A stretch of DNA of 64,000 bases, from contig JAKFUK010000001.1 in assembly GCA_021732745.1 (NCBI GenBank), positions 1,066,931 through 1,130,930 on the forward strand, given 5' to 3'. The stretch is from Nevskia sp. Lineage in GTDB: Bacteria > Pseudomonadota > Gammaproteobacteria > Nevskiales > Nevskiaceae. Of the stretch, positions 9,892 to 19,530 are shown piece after piece. The notes below the pieces were generated by a model, which worked only from the letters and a program-made list of their open reading frames with translations, was not told where the DNA came from and searched no databases. The position numbers and the translations under genes are program-made. Each line of letters starts with the position of its first letter. Positions within the stretch are counted from its first letter, which is position 1.

Positions 9892-11964
9892 TCAGACGCT
9901 TGCCGGCAGCACGCCCGGCGGCGGGCCACGGTGCTCGCGCAGCGGCTTCATCATCGGCACAGGCACCGCTGCGGGCCGTTCGCGGCGCGCGAAACGGTCC
10001 TGCAACACCCGGAATTCGTGGGAAAAATAGTCGCGCCCCAGGGTCAGCGGCAGGCGCGCCATCATCTTCGCCAGATCGCCGAACAGCATGGCGCGGCTGT
10101 CGCCTTCGTACAGCGAGCCATAGCTGCCGGCCAGCGCCATCAGCGAGCGCGACAGGTGCAGGTAGTCGCGCTTCAGCACCAATCCTGCCTGCTGGGTGTT
10201 GGCCATCAGTTGCAGTACGGTCTGCCCGCGCCGATGGAGGCCGGCCATGCCGCCGCGCCGCACTTCGCGGATGAAGCTGCGCCGGGTCAGCGGCAGCACA
10301 TCTTTCTTGCGCAGGGTGTCTTCGAGCAGTTGGCGAATCTCTTCGCGACGCCCGGCGTTCTCGTCCGGATGCGTGGAAATACGGATCAGGGCGTCGGTCA
10401 GCAGATCAGTGTCGGCCAGGATGGCACCGGCCAGATAGTCCCAGACCGGCCGCCATTTGCCATTCAAATCAACGACATTGCCCCAGTCGATCAGGTTCAG
10501 GTGACCCTGGGCGTCGATCATCACGTTGCCGGGATGCAGGTCGCCGTGAATCTCGCGATAGGCGAAGGCGTGGTAAAGCACGGTGGCGCTCAACTGCTCG
10601 ACGACCTTGTTCTGGAAGCGCCGCCGATCGCGTCTCGGCAGCCGCGCCAGCGCCTTGTTGAGGCTGACGGCGTCGCCGAGAAATTCCATTTCCAGAATCC
10701 GCCGCGAGCTGCCGTACAGCTCCGGCACCCGGAACAGGTTGCCGCGCAGGCTGCGCTGGTAGAAACGCTGGTGATTGGCCGCTTCGGCCTCGAAATCCAG
10801 TTCCTCGACGAAACCGGCGACGAATTCGTCGACCTGCTCCTGCATCGCGCGAAGGAATGGGGCGAGACGCGAATGCGGAGCCCAGTACTGCGTCGACATG
10901 ATGGCTAGCCCCAGCACCAGCTTGCCGATCTCGAATTCGCGGTCGATATTGTGGCGGCCGACTTTGATGATCACCGGCCGCAGGACTTCGCGGTTGTTCT
11001 CGTAGAACGGCTTCTTGGCCAGATACACCGAGCCGATCGAGCCGGATTTCAGCGGCTTGTCGGCCTCGAAGCCGAGGTAGAACTTTTCCGGCGGCTTGCC
11101 GTAACACTCCATGAACGCCGCACGCACTTCATCGGCGGTCATCGGGGCGACATCTTCGTGGAAAACGCTGAGTTCCTTCGCGATTTCCTCGGGCAGGAAG
11201 TCGGCGTTGGCGGCCGCGACCTGGGCCATCTTGACGAAGAACGGCCCGAATTCGTTGACCATCCGGGCAATGAGCTGGGCCTGCGCCTTGTAGTCCTTGG
11301 GGTCGACCTGGAAGAACGGCTTGATGTAGCGCAGCGCCCGGATCTGGCGGCGGACGATGCCGGCGTCGGTCCTGATTTGCGCCGCGCGCTTCAGCAGTTC
11401 ATTGAGCTGCCACTGGTTGAAGCGCCGGCCGGCCTTCAGCAGGTTGATGATTTCCAGCAGCAGCGGCTCGTAGCTTTTCACCACCAGGCGAACCATGTCG
11501 AGGCTCATCTCGCCGAGGCCTTTCAGCTCGGGGGCTGCGAACAACTCGTTGAAAAAATTCCAGAATTCGTTGATCAGCGCTTCCGGCACCGGCATCGGGC
11601 TGCGGGCCACGGCCTGTTCGACGATGAAGCGGATCAGGTCCTCGGTCGACTGCTCGTCGGGAATCAGCTTGCGGCGGCGCAGGGCCTGGGTCAGGCGGCC
11701 GGTGTGCTTGAGCAGCGGGTGGCGGTAGAGCGCGACGAAGAGCATGTCGATCGCCTGTTCGAGGTCATCGCCGGTACTGTCCTGTTCGTCGGTCAGCACG
11801 CCGATCAGCGGTACCAGACCCCGGGTCAGACGGACGGTGGAAACGCCGAGCGTGGCGATTTCGCGCATCACCCCGCGCACCTTGGCCGTGGTTCCCTCGG
11901 GCGGTGCCGCTGTCGGCTCCTCCGGCAGCACCACCGGCAGCAATGGCGCTGACGGCTCGCTCAC
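9892..11964 (-). CDS. ABC1/UbiB-family atypical kinase-like protein with divergent motifs
   Basis: A 690-residue ABC1/AarF/UbiB-family protein-kinase-like ATPase. It has an unusually long N-terminal helical region (about 1-210). The family motifs that follow are altered. KMAQ (245-248) replaces Kx[10 protein letters not shown] (307-314) is the loop equivalent of the family's AAASIGQV, Lys334 is the likely beta3 lysine, and [10 protein letters not shown] carries the helix-C acid. HGDLHPGN (473-480) is the catalytic loop, and IDWG (492-495) stands where DFG is usual. Family members act in ubiquinone synthesis or lipid homeostasis. The neighbours (ribA, pyrD, FabG-like) do not fix a role, and a second housekeeping ubiB probably exists elsewhere. 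The GTG start at 11964 overlaps the ribA stop. Confidence 0.85.
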   Translation of the reverse strand: MSEPSAPLLPVVLPEEPTAAPPEGTTAKVRGVMREIATLGVSTVRLTRGLVPLIGVLTDEQDSTGDDLEQAIDMLFVALYRHPLLKHTGRLTQALRRRKLIPDEQSTEDLIRFIVEQAVARSPMPVPEALINEFWNFFNELFAAPELKGLGEMSLDMVRLVVKSYEPLLLEIINLLKAGRRFNQWQLNELLKRAAQIRTDAGIVRRQIRALRYIKPFFQVDPKDYKAQAQLIARMVNEFGPFFVKMAQVAAANADFLPEEIAKELSVFHEDVAPMTADEVRAAFMECYGKPPEKFYLGFEADKPLKSGSIGSVYLAKKPFYENNREVLRPVIIKVGRHNIDREFEIGKLVLGLAIMSTQYWAPHSRLAPFLRAMQEQVDEFVAGFVEELDFEAEAANHQRFYQRSLRGNLFRVPELYGSSRRILEMEFLGDAVSLNKALARLPRRDRRRFQNKVVEQLSATVLYHAFAYREIHGDLHPGNVMIDAQGHLNLIDWGNVVDLNGKWRPVWDYLAGAILADTDLLTDALIRISTHPDENAGRREEIRQLLEDTLRKKDVLPLTRRSFIREVRRGGMAGLHRRGQTVLQLMANTQQAGLVLKRDYLHLSRSLMALAGSYGSLYEGDSRAMLFGDLAKMMARLPLTLGRDYFSHEFRVLQDRFARRERPAAVPVPMMKPLREHRGPPPGVLPASV

Positions 11965-12566
11965 GGCTCGCCCCGGGCTCCGATCAGATGGCCCATGCGG
12001 GTCATCTTGGTGTCCAGATATTCGGCGTTGTACGGATTGCGGCCGCGTTCGATGGCGACCCGTTCGGTGACTTCCACACCGTCCTTGACCAGGGCATCGA
12101 GCTTGGCCGGGTTGTTGGTCATGAGCCGGATCCGGCACAGGCCGATGTCGCGCAGCAGCGCCACGGCGAGCCCGTAATCGCGGTCATCGGCGGGAAAACC
12201 GAGTTGGTGGTTGGCATCGACGGTGTCCGCGCCCTGATCCTGCAAGGCGTAGGCGCGCACCTTGTTGGCGAGACCAATGCCGCGGCCTTCCTGACGCAGA
12301 TACAGCAGCACGCCGCGGCCTTCGCTGGCGATCTTTTCGAGGGCGGCGTGAAGCTGGAAGCCGCAGTCGCAGCGCAAGCTGAACAGCGCGTCGCCGGTCA
12401 GGCACTCGGAATGCACGCGCACCAGCGGCGGCAGGCCGGGGGCAGCGAGATCGCCGAGGCTCAGGGCCAGATGCTCCTTGCCGTCCGGCGAACGGTAGGC
12501 GCGCATCGTGAAAACGGCGAACGGCGTCGGCAACTTCGCCGTCGCGATCAGCTTGGGGTGAGGCAT
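11961..12566 (-). CDS. ribA: GTP cyclohydrolase II
   Basis: A 201-residue GTP cyclohydrolase II, the first committed enzyme of riboflavin synthesis. It opens the GTP imidazole ring and releases formate and pyrophosphate. The zinc site is visible as [17 protein letters not shown] (three cysteines), followed by the catalytic [17 protein letters not shown] and the substrate loop LMTNNPAK; E. coli RibA is 196 residues. The ATG at 12566 is chosen over a TTG at 12599 because the family begins close to this point and no ribosome site precedes the TTG. There is no fused RibB (DHBP synthase) domain. The stop overlaps the start of the ABC1-like gene. Confidence 0.96.
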   Translation of the reverse strand: MPHPKLIATAKLPTPFAVFTMRAYRSPDGKEHLALSLGDLAAPGLPPLVRVHSECLTGDALFSLRCDCGFQLHAALEKIASEGRGVLLYLRQEGRGIGLANKVRAYALQDQGADTVDANHQLGFPADDRDYGLAVALLRDIGLCRIRLMTNNPAKLDALVKDGVEVTERVAIERGRNPYNAEYLDTKMTRMGHLIGARGEP

Positions 12567-12585
12567 CGAGGTTCCGGTGAGCACG

Positions 12586-14010
12586 TCAGGCGCCGACAAA
12601 ATTCTGTCCGCAGACGCGAAGCGTACGCCCGTTGACCGCCGCCGCGAGCGGGCTGGCGAGGAAAGTGACGGCTTCGGCGATGTCGATCGGCAGGCCGCCC
12701 TGTCCCAGACTTGCCAGCCGGCGGCCGACTTCGCGCGGCCCGGTCGGCATCTGGGCGGTCATCGCGGTTTCGATGAAACCGGGGGCGACAGCGTTGATCG
12801 CGCCGCCGCGCTTGGCCATGGTCGCAGCCAACGCTTCGACATAGCCCATGACCCCGGCCTTGGTCGCGCCGTAGTTGGTTTGCCCGGCATTGCCGGCGAT
12901 GCCGCCGATCGAGGAAATGCAGACCATGCGCGCGCCGTCGTTCAGGCCTTCGTTGAGCAGCGCGTCGTTGATCCTGAGAATGGCGCCGAAATTGACGTCG
13001 AGCACCATGTCCCAGAGGTGCGGAGCCATGTTCTTGAGCATCTTGTCGCGGGTAATGCCGGCGTTGTGGACCACGATATCCGCCCCGCCGAAACGCGACA
13101 GCAGTTCGCTGGCGATGCGCTGCGGGGCGTCGGCAGCGGTGATGTCCAGCGCCAGCCCGTAGCCGCCGAAGGCCGACAGGGTTTCGCCGAGCGCGCCTTC
13201 TTCCTGCGGCCGGTCGATGCCGACCACCTTCGCCCCTTCGCGAGCCAGGGTCGCGGCGATTGCCGCACCGATGCCCCGCGCCGCACCAGTGACCACGGCG
13301 ACCTTGCCGGACAGCGGCGCGAAAAACTGGTTGCCCGGATCGGCGCTCGGTGCCGTCAGGCCCAAGGTCTGGCCGGTGATGTAGGCGGAATGCTCGCTCA
13401 GGAAAAAGCGCAGCGGGCCGGCCAGGGCGTCATCGGCGCCCAAGCCGACTTCCAGCAGGTTGGCGGTTGCGCCCTTCTTGCCGATTTCCTTGGCGAAGGA
13501 GCGCACGAAGCCGCGCAGCGCAGCGGCTGCCGCCGTCGCCGATGGATTGCCGGCATCGGCGGGCGCGCGGCTCAGGATCAGCACCCGGCCGTTGGCGGGG
13601 ATGCGGCCGACGCGCGGCTGCATGAAGTCGTACAGCTCGCGCAGGCTGGCCGGACCGGCAACGCCGGTGGCATCGAACACGAAGGCGGACGCGGCAGCGG
13701 CGCGATCTTCGGGATTCGCTTCGGTCTTGAGCGCGACGCCTGTCGCGGCCGATGCCGCCTTGATCGCCGCCAGGCCGACCAGCGAAGCGGCGATCTGCAC
13801 GGTCGCCCCGGATTCCTTGAGCGCCGTCAGCAACACCGCTGCCAGCTCGCCCCGGCCGCTGCAGCCCAGCATCACGCCCCGGCCGTCAAGCGGACGGGCG
13901 CTGTACGCCGCTTCGGCCCGCTTCAAGCGTGGCGGCGTCGGCAGGCCGAGCAAGCCGCTCAGGGACTTGCCGAAGGCCGATTGGGTGAAATCCAGGTAAC
14001 GGTCGCTCAT
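12586..14010 (-). CDS. High-molecular-weight FabG-like 3-oxoacyl-ACP/CoA reductase
   Basis: A 474-residue short-chain dehydrogenase of the long FabG4 type. The N-terminal ~200 residues form a degenerate Rossmann (flavodoxin-like) domain. The C-terminal ketoreductase domain begins at about 236 with [16 protein letters not shown] (cofactor-binding TGxxxGIG), then has [13 protein letters not shown], the catalytic Ser in [11 protein letters not shown] and the YGATK Tyr/Lys pair. It should reduce 3-oxoacyl thioesters with NAD(P)H. FabG4-type proteins in mycobacteria prefer NADH and acyl-CoA; that is family knowledge, not visible here. It is the first gene of the seven-gene minus-strand run, with ribA starting 20 bases after its stop. 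Confidence 0.92.
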   Translation of the reverse strand: MSDRYLDFTQSAFGKSLSGLLGLPTPPRLKRAEAAYSARPLDGRGVMLGCSGRGELAAVLLTALKESGATVQIAASLVGLAAIKAASAATGVALKTEANPEDRAAAASAFVFDATGVAGPASLRELYDFMQPRVGRIPANGRVLILSRAPADAGNPSATAAAAALRGFVRSFAKEIGKKGATANLLEVGLGADDALAGPLRFFLSEHSAYITGQTLGLTAPSADPGNQFFAPLSGKVAVVTGAARGIGAAIAATLAREGAKVVGIDRPQEEGALGETLSAFGGYGLALDITAADAPQRIASELLSRFGGADIVVHNAGITRDKMLKNMAPHLWDMVLDVNFGAILRINDALLNEGLNDGARMVCISSIGGIAGNAGQTNYGATKAGVMGYVEALAATMAKRGGAINAVAPGFIETAMTAQMPTGPREVGRRLASLGQGGLPIDIAEAVTFLASPLAAAVNGRTLRVCGQNFVGA

Positions 14011-14473
14011 GCCTGCTCCATCGAACAGCGGGTTCTGACGGCAGGAGACTCGCCGCGTCGGGCCGCATTATCGCAGTGCATCAAGACGGATGCGCATGGA
14101 AATAGCCGCTCAGTCAACAAGTGTTTCTTTTTGGTCGGGTTGTCAGGTGTCGACGCGCACCACCTGGGCGGGCATCGGCTTGTCCGCTTTTTGCTTGGGC
14201 GTCCCTCGCGCCTTGAATGCCGTGTCAGCTTCGCTTCCGGCTTTTGCCAGCAGCACCGGGACGCGCTGACGCGCTGCGGCAATTCGCATAAACTTCAGCG
14301 GCTTCGGGTGATATCGAAGCTGTTTTTCGCAGACGCGCAGGCGCGAATCCTGCTTGGCTGCACAGCCGGGCGCGGCACACAAAAGGCCCGGTCGCCGTCA
14401 ACGCTGCGACAGGCGCATCGGTGCCGGTCCAGACCCATAAATCCGGGCAATCTGCCCAACCTCGGGGCTTGCA
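14011..14473. other. Intergenic region between divergent genes, with one doubtful small ORF
   Basis: A gap of 463 bases. It must hold the divergent promoters of the FabG-like operon and of the Ala/Pro-rich gene, but I find no convincing -35/-10 pair. A minus-strand ORF of 48 codons (14143-14289) could encode a basic peptide starting MRIAAARQRVPVLLAKAG; its ribosome site is weak (GAAG). I saw no repeat and no terminator with a T run. Confidence 0.3.
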
Positions 14474-15592
14474 ATGAATCTCAGCCGCATCGTTGTCATC
14501 GTCGCCGTGACTGCCGGCGTGGTCTACGCAGGCCTCACTTTCCTGCTGCCGCGCGGCGGCAAGCCGGCATCGGCCCAAACCGCCGACGCTGCCGTCGCCG
14601 CCGAAGCCGCGCCGGCAACCGATGCCGCCGTAGCACCAGAAGCCGCGCCCGCCGAAGCAACGGCGGCGGCGGAAGCGCCGGTCGATGACAGCACTGCCTT
14701 TGCTGGCGAAGACCCGGCGCTGACCGAGGAAGAGAAGCTCAACATCGCCGCGAACGTGATCGGCGACGGTGCCGCCCCGGCCGCCGCTGCCGAAACCGAC
14801 ACGGCGTTGCTCGATGCAGGCGCCGCCGAACCGGCCCCGGAAGCCACGCCTGAAGCCGCACCTGAAGTCGCGCCCGAAGCTGCCCCTGAGGCCAGCGCCG
14901 AAGCGCCGGTGGAAAGTGCTGCGCCGACGGCAGCGGACACCGAGGTCGCAGCCTCCGATGTCGACGCTGGCAGCGCCGGACTGACCGATGAGCAGGCGCG
15001 CCGCATCGCCGCCAACGTCGCCCGCGAAGTCGCCGCGCAGTCGGGCGAAGTGATCGAGGAAGCCGAAGCGGCCCCGGCACCGACGCCGACGCCGAAACCA
15101 GCCGCCAAGCCGGCTCCGAAGCAGGAAGTGGCGGCTGCGGAAACGCCGAAGGCCGCTGCCCGGCCTGCGTCTTCGTCTTCTTCGTCGTCATCTGCCGCCA
15201 GCCCGCGGAAGTCGGCACCGCGCAGCAAGCCCAAGGCCGCGCCGAGCGGCAAGGTCGGCAGCGGTGCCGACGTGATCAGCGCGTGGTGGAAGCAGTCGAC
15301 CGGCTCCGATCGCCTGAATCTCGTCTATGCCGGCGAAGCCTCGTCGGAAAAAGCGGTGGTGCTGATGTTCGACGGCGCGGTCGATGCCGCTGCCGCCGGC
15401 AGCCAGATCAAGCTGATCGACGCCAAGGGCGGCACGCCGTCCGGCAGCTGGACCAGCGGCAACAATCCGCGCCTGATCGCCTTCAAGGGCGTGAAGCCGG
15501 GTCGCTACACGGTGATCGTGGCGGCCGGCATGGCCGATACCGGCGGCAAGGCCGTCGGCAGCGAGCTGGTCGGCCCGGTTTACGTGCACTGA
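14474..15592 (+). CDS. Membrane-anchored Ala/Pro/Glu-rich protein with Ig-like C-terminal domain
   Basis: A 372-residue protein I cannot name. Residues 5-26 are one membrane helix or uncleaved signal. Residues 30-265 are a low-complexity Ala/Pro/Glu region containing two copies of a short motif: LTEEEKLNIAANVI (83-96) and LTDEQARRIAANVA (170-183). A basic Pro/Lys region and a run of eight serines follow. The C-terminal ~105 residues form a compact domain (SGADVISAWWKQSTG..., VVLMFDGAVDAA, GRYTVIVAAGMADTGGKAV) that looks like a bacterial Ig-like or SbsA-type fold. A periplasmic spacer bearing a C-terminal domain is inferred. The phosphatase gene starts 22 bases downstream and is probably co-transcribed. 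Confidence 0.8.
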   Translation: MNLSRIVVIVAVTAGVVYAGLTFLLPRGGKPASAQTADAAVAAEAAPATDAAVAPEAAPAEATAAAEAPVDDSTAFAGEDPALTEEEKLNIAANVIGDGAAPAAAAETDTALLDAGAAEPAPEATPEAAPEVAPEAAPEASAEAPVESAAPTAADTEVAASDVDAGSAGLTDEQARRIAANVAREVAAQSGEVIEEAEAAPAPTPTPKPAAKPAPKQEVAAAETPKAAARPASSSSSSSSAASPRKSAPRSKPKAAPSGKVGSGADVISAWWKQSTGSDRLNLVYAGEASSEKAVVLMFDGAVDAAAAGSQIKLIDAKGGTPSGSWTSGNNPRLIAFKGVKPGRYTVIVAAGMADTGGKAVGSELVGPVYVH

Positions 15593-15614
15593 AGGCCCTG
15601 CCCGCGCTGAATTC

Positions 15615-16310
15615 GTGACTACCGTCGTCCTGGTCCGCCACGGCCAGGCGTCGTTCGGCACGGCGAACTACGACCGCCTGTCGCCGCTCGGCGAGCGGCA
15701 GGCGCTGATCCTTGGCCAGCATTGGCGGGACAGCGGTTTTGCCGCCGGGCGCGCGCTGTCCGGTTCCCTGCAACGCCAGCAGCGCACGGCCGTAGCGGCA
15801 CTTGGCCTGCTCGGCAGCGCGGCACCGGCGCTGGCCACCGATCCGGCCTTCAACGAGTTCAACCACACGCAGTTGCTTGCCGCCTACCTGCCGCGTCTGG
15901 CGGCCGAGGACCCGGCGCTCAAAGACCTGGGCTCGACGGTGCTCAAGGATCCGGCGCTGTTCCGGCCGATCTTCCACAAGGTGGTGGCCGCCTGGACCGA
16001 AGCGCGCGAGCCGGACGGGGCAATCGACGAAACCTGGGCTGACTTCTGCGCGCGCTGCGTCGATGGCGTGCGCCGCACTGCCCGCAGTGCCGACCCGGTG
16101 GTCGCCTTCACCTCCGGCGGCGTCATCACGGCGGTGCTGCGCGAAGCGCTGGGACTCGACAACGGCAGCGCGCTGCGCCTGAACTGGCGCATCTGGAACG
16201 CCTCGGTGCACGCATTCCATCTGAGCGACAAGGGCCTGACCCTGACCGGTTTCAACGACATCGCCCACCTGCAACTGGCGCGCGACGAAACCCTGCTCAC
16301 CCGTCTCTAA
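15615..16310 (+). CDS. Histidine phosphatase family protein
   Basis: A 231-residue member of the branch-1 histidine phosphatase (phosphoglycerate-mutase-like) superfamily. The N-terminal VLVRHGQASF holds the phospho-accepting histidine in the RHG motif (about 8-10). The second His is not certain; FTSGGVITAVLRE near 157-169 is the region that normally provides it, but here it reads TSGG where HGG is usual. If so, activity may differ from standard phosphatases. The start is the GTG at 15615. The substrate is unknown. Confidence 0.85.
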   Translation: MTTVVLVRHGQASFGTANYDRLSPLGERQALILGQHWRDSGFAAGRALSGSLQRQQRTAVAALGLLGSAAPALATDPAFNEFNHTQLLAAYLPRLAAEDPALKDLGSTVLKDPALFRPIFHKVVAAWTEAREPDGAIDETWADFCARCVDGVRRTARSADPVVAFTSGGVITAVLREALGLDNGSALRLNWRIWNASVHAFHLSDKGLTLTGFNDIAHLQLARDETLLTRL

Positions 16311-16327
16311 GCGCTTGCACGCCTGTT

Positions 16328-16981
16328 TCAGGGCATCGAGAACCAGGCGTTGAACGCCACCGTGATCCGCTCGCCGTCACCGGCAAACGGCGTCACCTGG
16401 TGCATCAGCCAGGACGGGAACAGCACCAGCTGCCCCGCTTCCAGGCGGAATTCCCGAGTGCTGTAGTTGTACGGCAGCTTGAGCGCGCGGCTGGCCGGGT
16501 CGACGAACATCGCACCGTCGCGGGCCGGGTGCGGAAAGCTCAGCAGGCCGCTGTCGCGACGGCTGCCGTCATCGCGGCCGGCATCGACGCAATAGACGCC
16601 GGACCACGAAGCCATCGGGTGGTTGTGCAGGCCGAACCAGCCGCCGCGCCGGGTGATGTGGAACCAGGCGTCGGCGTGGCCGATCAGCTTGCGCACGGTT
16701 GTCGGGTCGTGGCTCGTGGTCTGGCCGACCATGGCGTAAAGGTTTTCCCAGCAGAACTCGCGCAGCCGCCGGATCGGCGCATCCGGCCACTTGAACAGAT
16801 CGAACCGGCTTTCAAACAGCGCCGGGTTGATCTGCATGGTCGGCTGCGCGTTGGCAAAGGCCTTGCCCTCCGCCTCGCGCTTCAGGAACAGCGCCCGCAG
16901 TTCCGCATTCAGGCTGGCGCTTTCCGGCAAGCTGTTGAATCCAAAGGGAATGGCGACCGGTGTCGAGATTTGCAGCGGCAT
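16328..16981 (-). CDS. Putative 2-oxoglutarate-Fe(II) oxygenase (TIGR02466-like)
   Basis: A 217-residue protein of the 2OG-Fe(II) oxygenase superfamily. The predicted double-stranded beta-helix contains ITRRGGWFGLHNHPMASWSGV (His of the HxD/H triad around 120) and, near the C terminus, LVLFPSWLMHQVTPF followed by RITVAFNAW, which gives the second histidine and the 2OG-binding Arg. This HNHP...PSWLMHQV pattern is typical of the family known from phage and bacterial genomes as putative 2OG-Fe oxygenase. The substrate is unknown. It is followed on the same strand by the reductase that starts at 18221, with only seven bases between stop and start. Confidence 0.82.
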   Translation of the reverse strand: MPLQISTPVAIPFGFNSLPESASLNAELRALFLKREAEGKAFANAQPTMQINPALFESRFDLFKWPDAPIRRLREFCWENLYAMVGQTTSHDPTTVRKLIGHADAWFHITRRGGWFGLHNHPMASWSGVYCVDAGRDDGSRRDSGLLSFPHPARDGAMFVDPASRALKLPYNYSTREFRLEAGQLVLFPSWLMHQVTPFAGDGERITVAFNAWFSMP

Positions 16982-16988
16982 CTGCGAC

Positions 16989-18221
16989 TCAGGCCTGAAG
17001 TTCGAAAGTCAGGCCGGCGTGCTGGCGCAGGCGCTCGATCAGCTTGTCGCCGAGCGCCGTGGCCGGGGTCCAGAAGCCGCCCGGGAGGTCTTTCTTCGCG
17101 ACATCGAACGCCAGGCAGGCGATGGCTTCGCCGAGCATCTTGGCGGTGGAGCCGTAGCCGGGATCGCGGTCGCCGGTGACCTTGGCGCGAATGAGGTCGC
17201 CGCCTGCGGTACGGCCGGTGAAGCGGAAATCGTAGAAACCGGTCTCCTGATCCTTCGGCGACGGCCCCTCGCCCGGCTTCGGCACGCCGTAGCGTTCGAG
17301 CAGCCTGCGGGTCGGGCCGATGGCACCGGCCACCATGAAACCGGCCAGCCCCAGCGAGATGCCGGTGGCCATCAGCCGACCCTTGAGGCCAGCGCCGGTG
17401 GACATCGCTTCGTCGTAAGCGAAATCGGCACCGTAGGCATGGCCGGACAAGCCGTTCGAGCGATGAACGATGCGGGTGTTGATCGCCGACATCACGAACG
17501 GCGCGACCCAGCCGCGGGCGTCCTGGTCGGCCTGGGCGAAGCGGACGTCGGGCTGGCGCGGGCGCTGGGCGCGAGTGGCAGGGGCGATGGCGTAGGGATC
17601 GCCGAGCAGCTTGCGCAGGCCCGGGTCGGCCGACACTTCGCGCAGCACGTTCATCAGACTGGCGACGGTGCCGCCGGAGAAGCCGCCCTTCATCGCCTTG
17701 ATCCGCAGCTTGACCCGCTGCGCCGGCTTGCCGAGCGTGGCAAGTGCCTGTTTTTGCAGAAAATGCACGCCGAGATCGCTGGGAATCGAATCGAAGCCGC
17801 AGCAATGGACGATGCGCGCGCCGCTGGCCTTGGCAGTGGCTTCATGGGCGTCGATCATCCGCTTGATCCACTGCACTTCGCCGGTCAGATCGCAGTAGTC
17901 GGTGCCGGTTTCCGCACAGACCTTGACCAGCGGCGAGCCGTACAGCGCGTACGGACCGACCGTCGACACCACCGCGCGCGTTGTGCCGCAGAGTTCGCGC
18001 AGCGCCACTTCGTCGGCGGCATCGCAGACGATCATCGGCAGCTTGCGGCCGTCGGCACCGAGCGACTGGCGCAACTGGTCGAGCTTCGGCGTCGAGCGTC
18101 CGCCGATCGCCCATTTCACTTCGCCGCCGATGCCGTAGCGCTGGTACAGATAGCGGGTCAGGATCTGGCCGACGAAGCTGGTGGCGCCGAAAACGACGAA
18201 GTGATGAATCTGCTGGGGCAT
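16989..18221 (-). CDS. Saccharopine-dehydrogenase-like NAD(P)-binding reductase
   Basis: A 410-residue protein with an N-terminal Rossmann fold, FVVFGATSFVGQILTRYL (about 8-25, GxTSFxG), then TVGPYALYGSPLVKVCAETGTDYCDLTGE, typical of the saccharopine dehydrogenase/trans-acting enoyl reductase family. A hydrophobic stretch near 290-310 (LMATGISLGLAGFMVAGAIG) is also characteristic of this branch. Homologues reduce polyketide or lipid intermediates in actinobacteria; here the substrate is unknown. It precedes the oxygenase gene by seven bases, so they probably form a two-gene operon. Confidence 0.88.
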   Translation of the reverse strand: MPQQIHHFVVFGATSFVGQILTRYLYQRYGIGGEVKWAIGGRSTPKLDQLRQSLGADGRKLPMIVCDAADEVALRELCGTTRAVVSTVGPYALYGSPLVKVCAETGTDYCDLTGEVQWIKRMIDAHEATAKASGARIVHCCGFDSIPSDLGVHFLQKQALATLGKPAQRVKLRIKAMKGGFSGGTVASLMNVLREVSADPGLRKLLGDPYAIAPATRAQRPRQPDVRFAQADQDARGWVAPFVMSAINTRIVHRSNGLSGHAYGADFAYDEAMSTGAGLKGRLMATGISLGLAGFMVAGAIGPTRRLLERYGVPKPGEGPSPKDQETGFYDFRFTGRTAGGDLIRAKVTGDRDPGYGSTAKMLGEAIACLAFDVAKKDLPGGFWTPATALGDKLIERLRQHAGLTFELQA

Positions 18222-18327
18222 CGGGGCGGTGTCCGCATCCGGGAAAGGCGCAAAGGTTAACCGGTCTCCGGCGGGCGGGCGGCCCCTTGCTTGACGCCCC
18301 GGCGGACTGTCCCGTCAACTTGCCGCC

Positions 18328-18501
18328 GTGACCACGTCCCCGCCGCCGAAACCCGAGCCGCCGAACCCCCAGGATTGCTGCGAAAGCGGCTGCACCCTGT
18401 GCGTCTACACGGTCTACGACGAGGAACTGGCGCGCTGGCGCGAAGCGGTCAAGGCTGCCAATCAAAGCCCGGTCCAGCCCGCTGACCGGCCGCCAGACTA
18501 G
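18328..18501 (+). CDS. Oxidoreductase-like domain protein (PF09791 type), 57 residues
   Basis: A small protein not found by length-based gene callers. It starts with GTG and reads TTSPPPKPEPPNPQDCCESG followed by CTLCVYTVYDEELARW. The PPxPxxCCxxGCxxCVxxxYxEEL pattern is the oxidoreductase-like domain, common in proteobacteria and in mitochondria. Four to five closely placed cysteines suggest a metal or redox role, but none is proven. It ends TAG at 18501, 89 bases before the esterase, and is divergent from the saccharopine-dehydrogenase-like gene. Confidence 0.85.
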   Translation: MTTSPPPKPEPPNPQDCCESGCTLCVYTVYDEELARWREAVKAANQSPVQPADRPPD

Positions 18502-18589
18502 CCGCCAGACAAGCCAGGTTAGCATCGCCGCCGCAGGGCGCAGAGCAAGCGTCCGACCAGAACTACAAGCATCTTTCGAGGAGATCAGC

Positions 18590-19528
18590 ATGCCGCTCAA
18601 CCCCCAGGTGCAGGGCTTCCTGCAGTCGCTCGCCGCCGCCGGTGCGCCCGCCTTCCACAGCCTGCAACCGCCGCAGTGCCGACAGGCCATCAACGGCCTG
18701 ATGCGCATGATGCCGCCGAGCTCGGCGGTGCTGGCGCAGGTGCGCGACACCCACATCGCCGGCCCGGCCGGGGAGATCGGCCTGCGCATCTACACGCCGG
18801 TCGGCGCGGGTCCGTTCCCGATCCTGATGTACTTCCACGGCGGCGGCTTCGTGATCGGCGATCTCGACACCTTCGACACGCTGTGCCGCGAAACCTGCGC
18901 CGGTGCCGGTGTCGTGGTGGTGTCGGTCGACTACCGGCTGGCTCCGGAACACCCCTTCCCGGCAGCCCCGAACGACTGCCTCGCCGCCACCCGCTGGGCC
19001 GCCGCCCACGCTGCCGAGATCAATGGCGACGCTACTCGCATCGGCGTGTCCGGCGACAGTGCCGGCGGCAATCTGGCGGCAGTCACCGCGCTGCGCCTGC
19101 GCGACGAAGGCGGTCCGGCCCTGAAAGCGCAATTGCTGATCTATCCGGTCGCCGATGCCGATCCGGACCGTTATCCGTCGATGACCGAGAACGCCGAGGG
19201 CTATCTGCTCAGCCGCGCCGACATGAACTGGTTCGTCGGCCATTACGTCAAGGATCCGGCGGCACTCGCCAGTTCCGCCCTGTGTCCGATCAAGGCCGCC
19301 AGCCACGCAGGCCTGCCGCCGGCGCTGGTGATCACCGCCGAATTCGATCCGCTGCGCGACGAAGGCAATGCCTATGCGAAGAAGCTGGCCGCCGCCGGTG
19401 TCGCGGTCGAGCATCGCTGCTACGACGGCGCGATCCACGGTTTCTACACCTTCTTCGGCGCGCTGAGTCTGGGCCGGGAGGCGGTCGATCAGGGCATCGG
19501 CTGGCTGAAGCGCACGCTGGTCGCCTGA
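18590..19528 (+). CDS. Alpha/beta hydrolase, hormone-sensitive-lipase-type esterase
   Basis: A 312-residue esterase of the HSL (family IV) group. The oxyanion-hole motif HGGGF is at 83-87, the nucleophile Ser157 lies in GDSAGG, the acid is in EFDPLRDEG near 255, and the catalytic His is in IHGF near 283. The length and motif order are those of cytosolic carboxylesterases acting on short to medium acyl esters. The acyltransferase gene starts only two bases after the stop, so they are co-transcribed and may act on the same lipid pool. AGGAG lies upstream of the ATG. Confidence 0.94.
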   Translation: MPLNPQVQGFLQSLAAAGAPAFHSLQPPQCRQAINGLMRMMPPSSAVLAQVRDTHIAGPAGEIGLRIYTPVGAGPFPILMYFHGGGFVIGDLDTFDTLCRETCAGAGVVVVSVDYRLAPEHPFPAAPNDCLAATRWAAAHAAEINGDATRIGVSGDSAGGNLAAVTALRLRDEGGPALKAQLLIYPVADADPDRYPSMTENAEGYLLSRADMNWFVGHYVKDPAALASSALCPIKAASHAGLPPALVITAEFDPLRDEGNAYAKKLAAAGVAVEHRCYDGAIHGFYTFFGALSLGREAVDQGIGWLKRTLVA

Positions 19529-19530
19529 GC

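Noticed and set aside
11961-12599. ribA start at the TTG at 12599
   Set aside because: No ribosome site and the added residues are not family-like; the ATG at 12566 fits better.
14143-14289. A 48-residue basic peptide gene
   Set aside because: Weak ribosome site, no recognisable family, no neighbours; kept only as a note in the gap entry.
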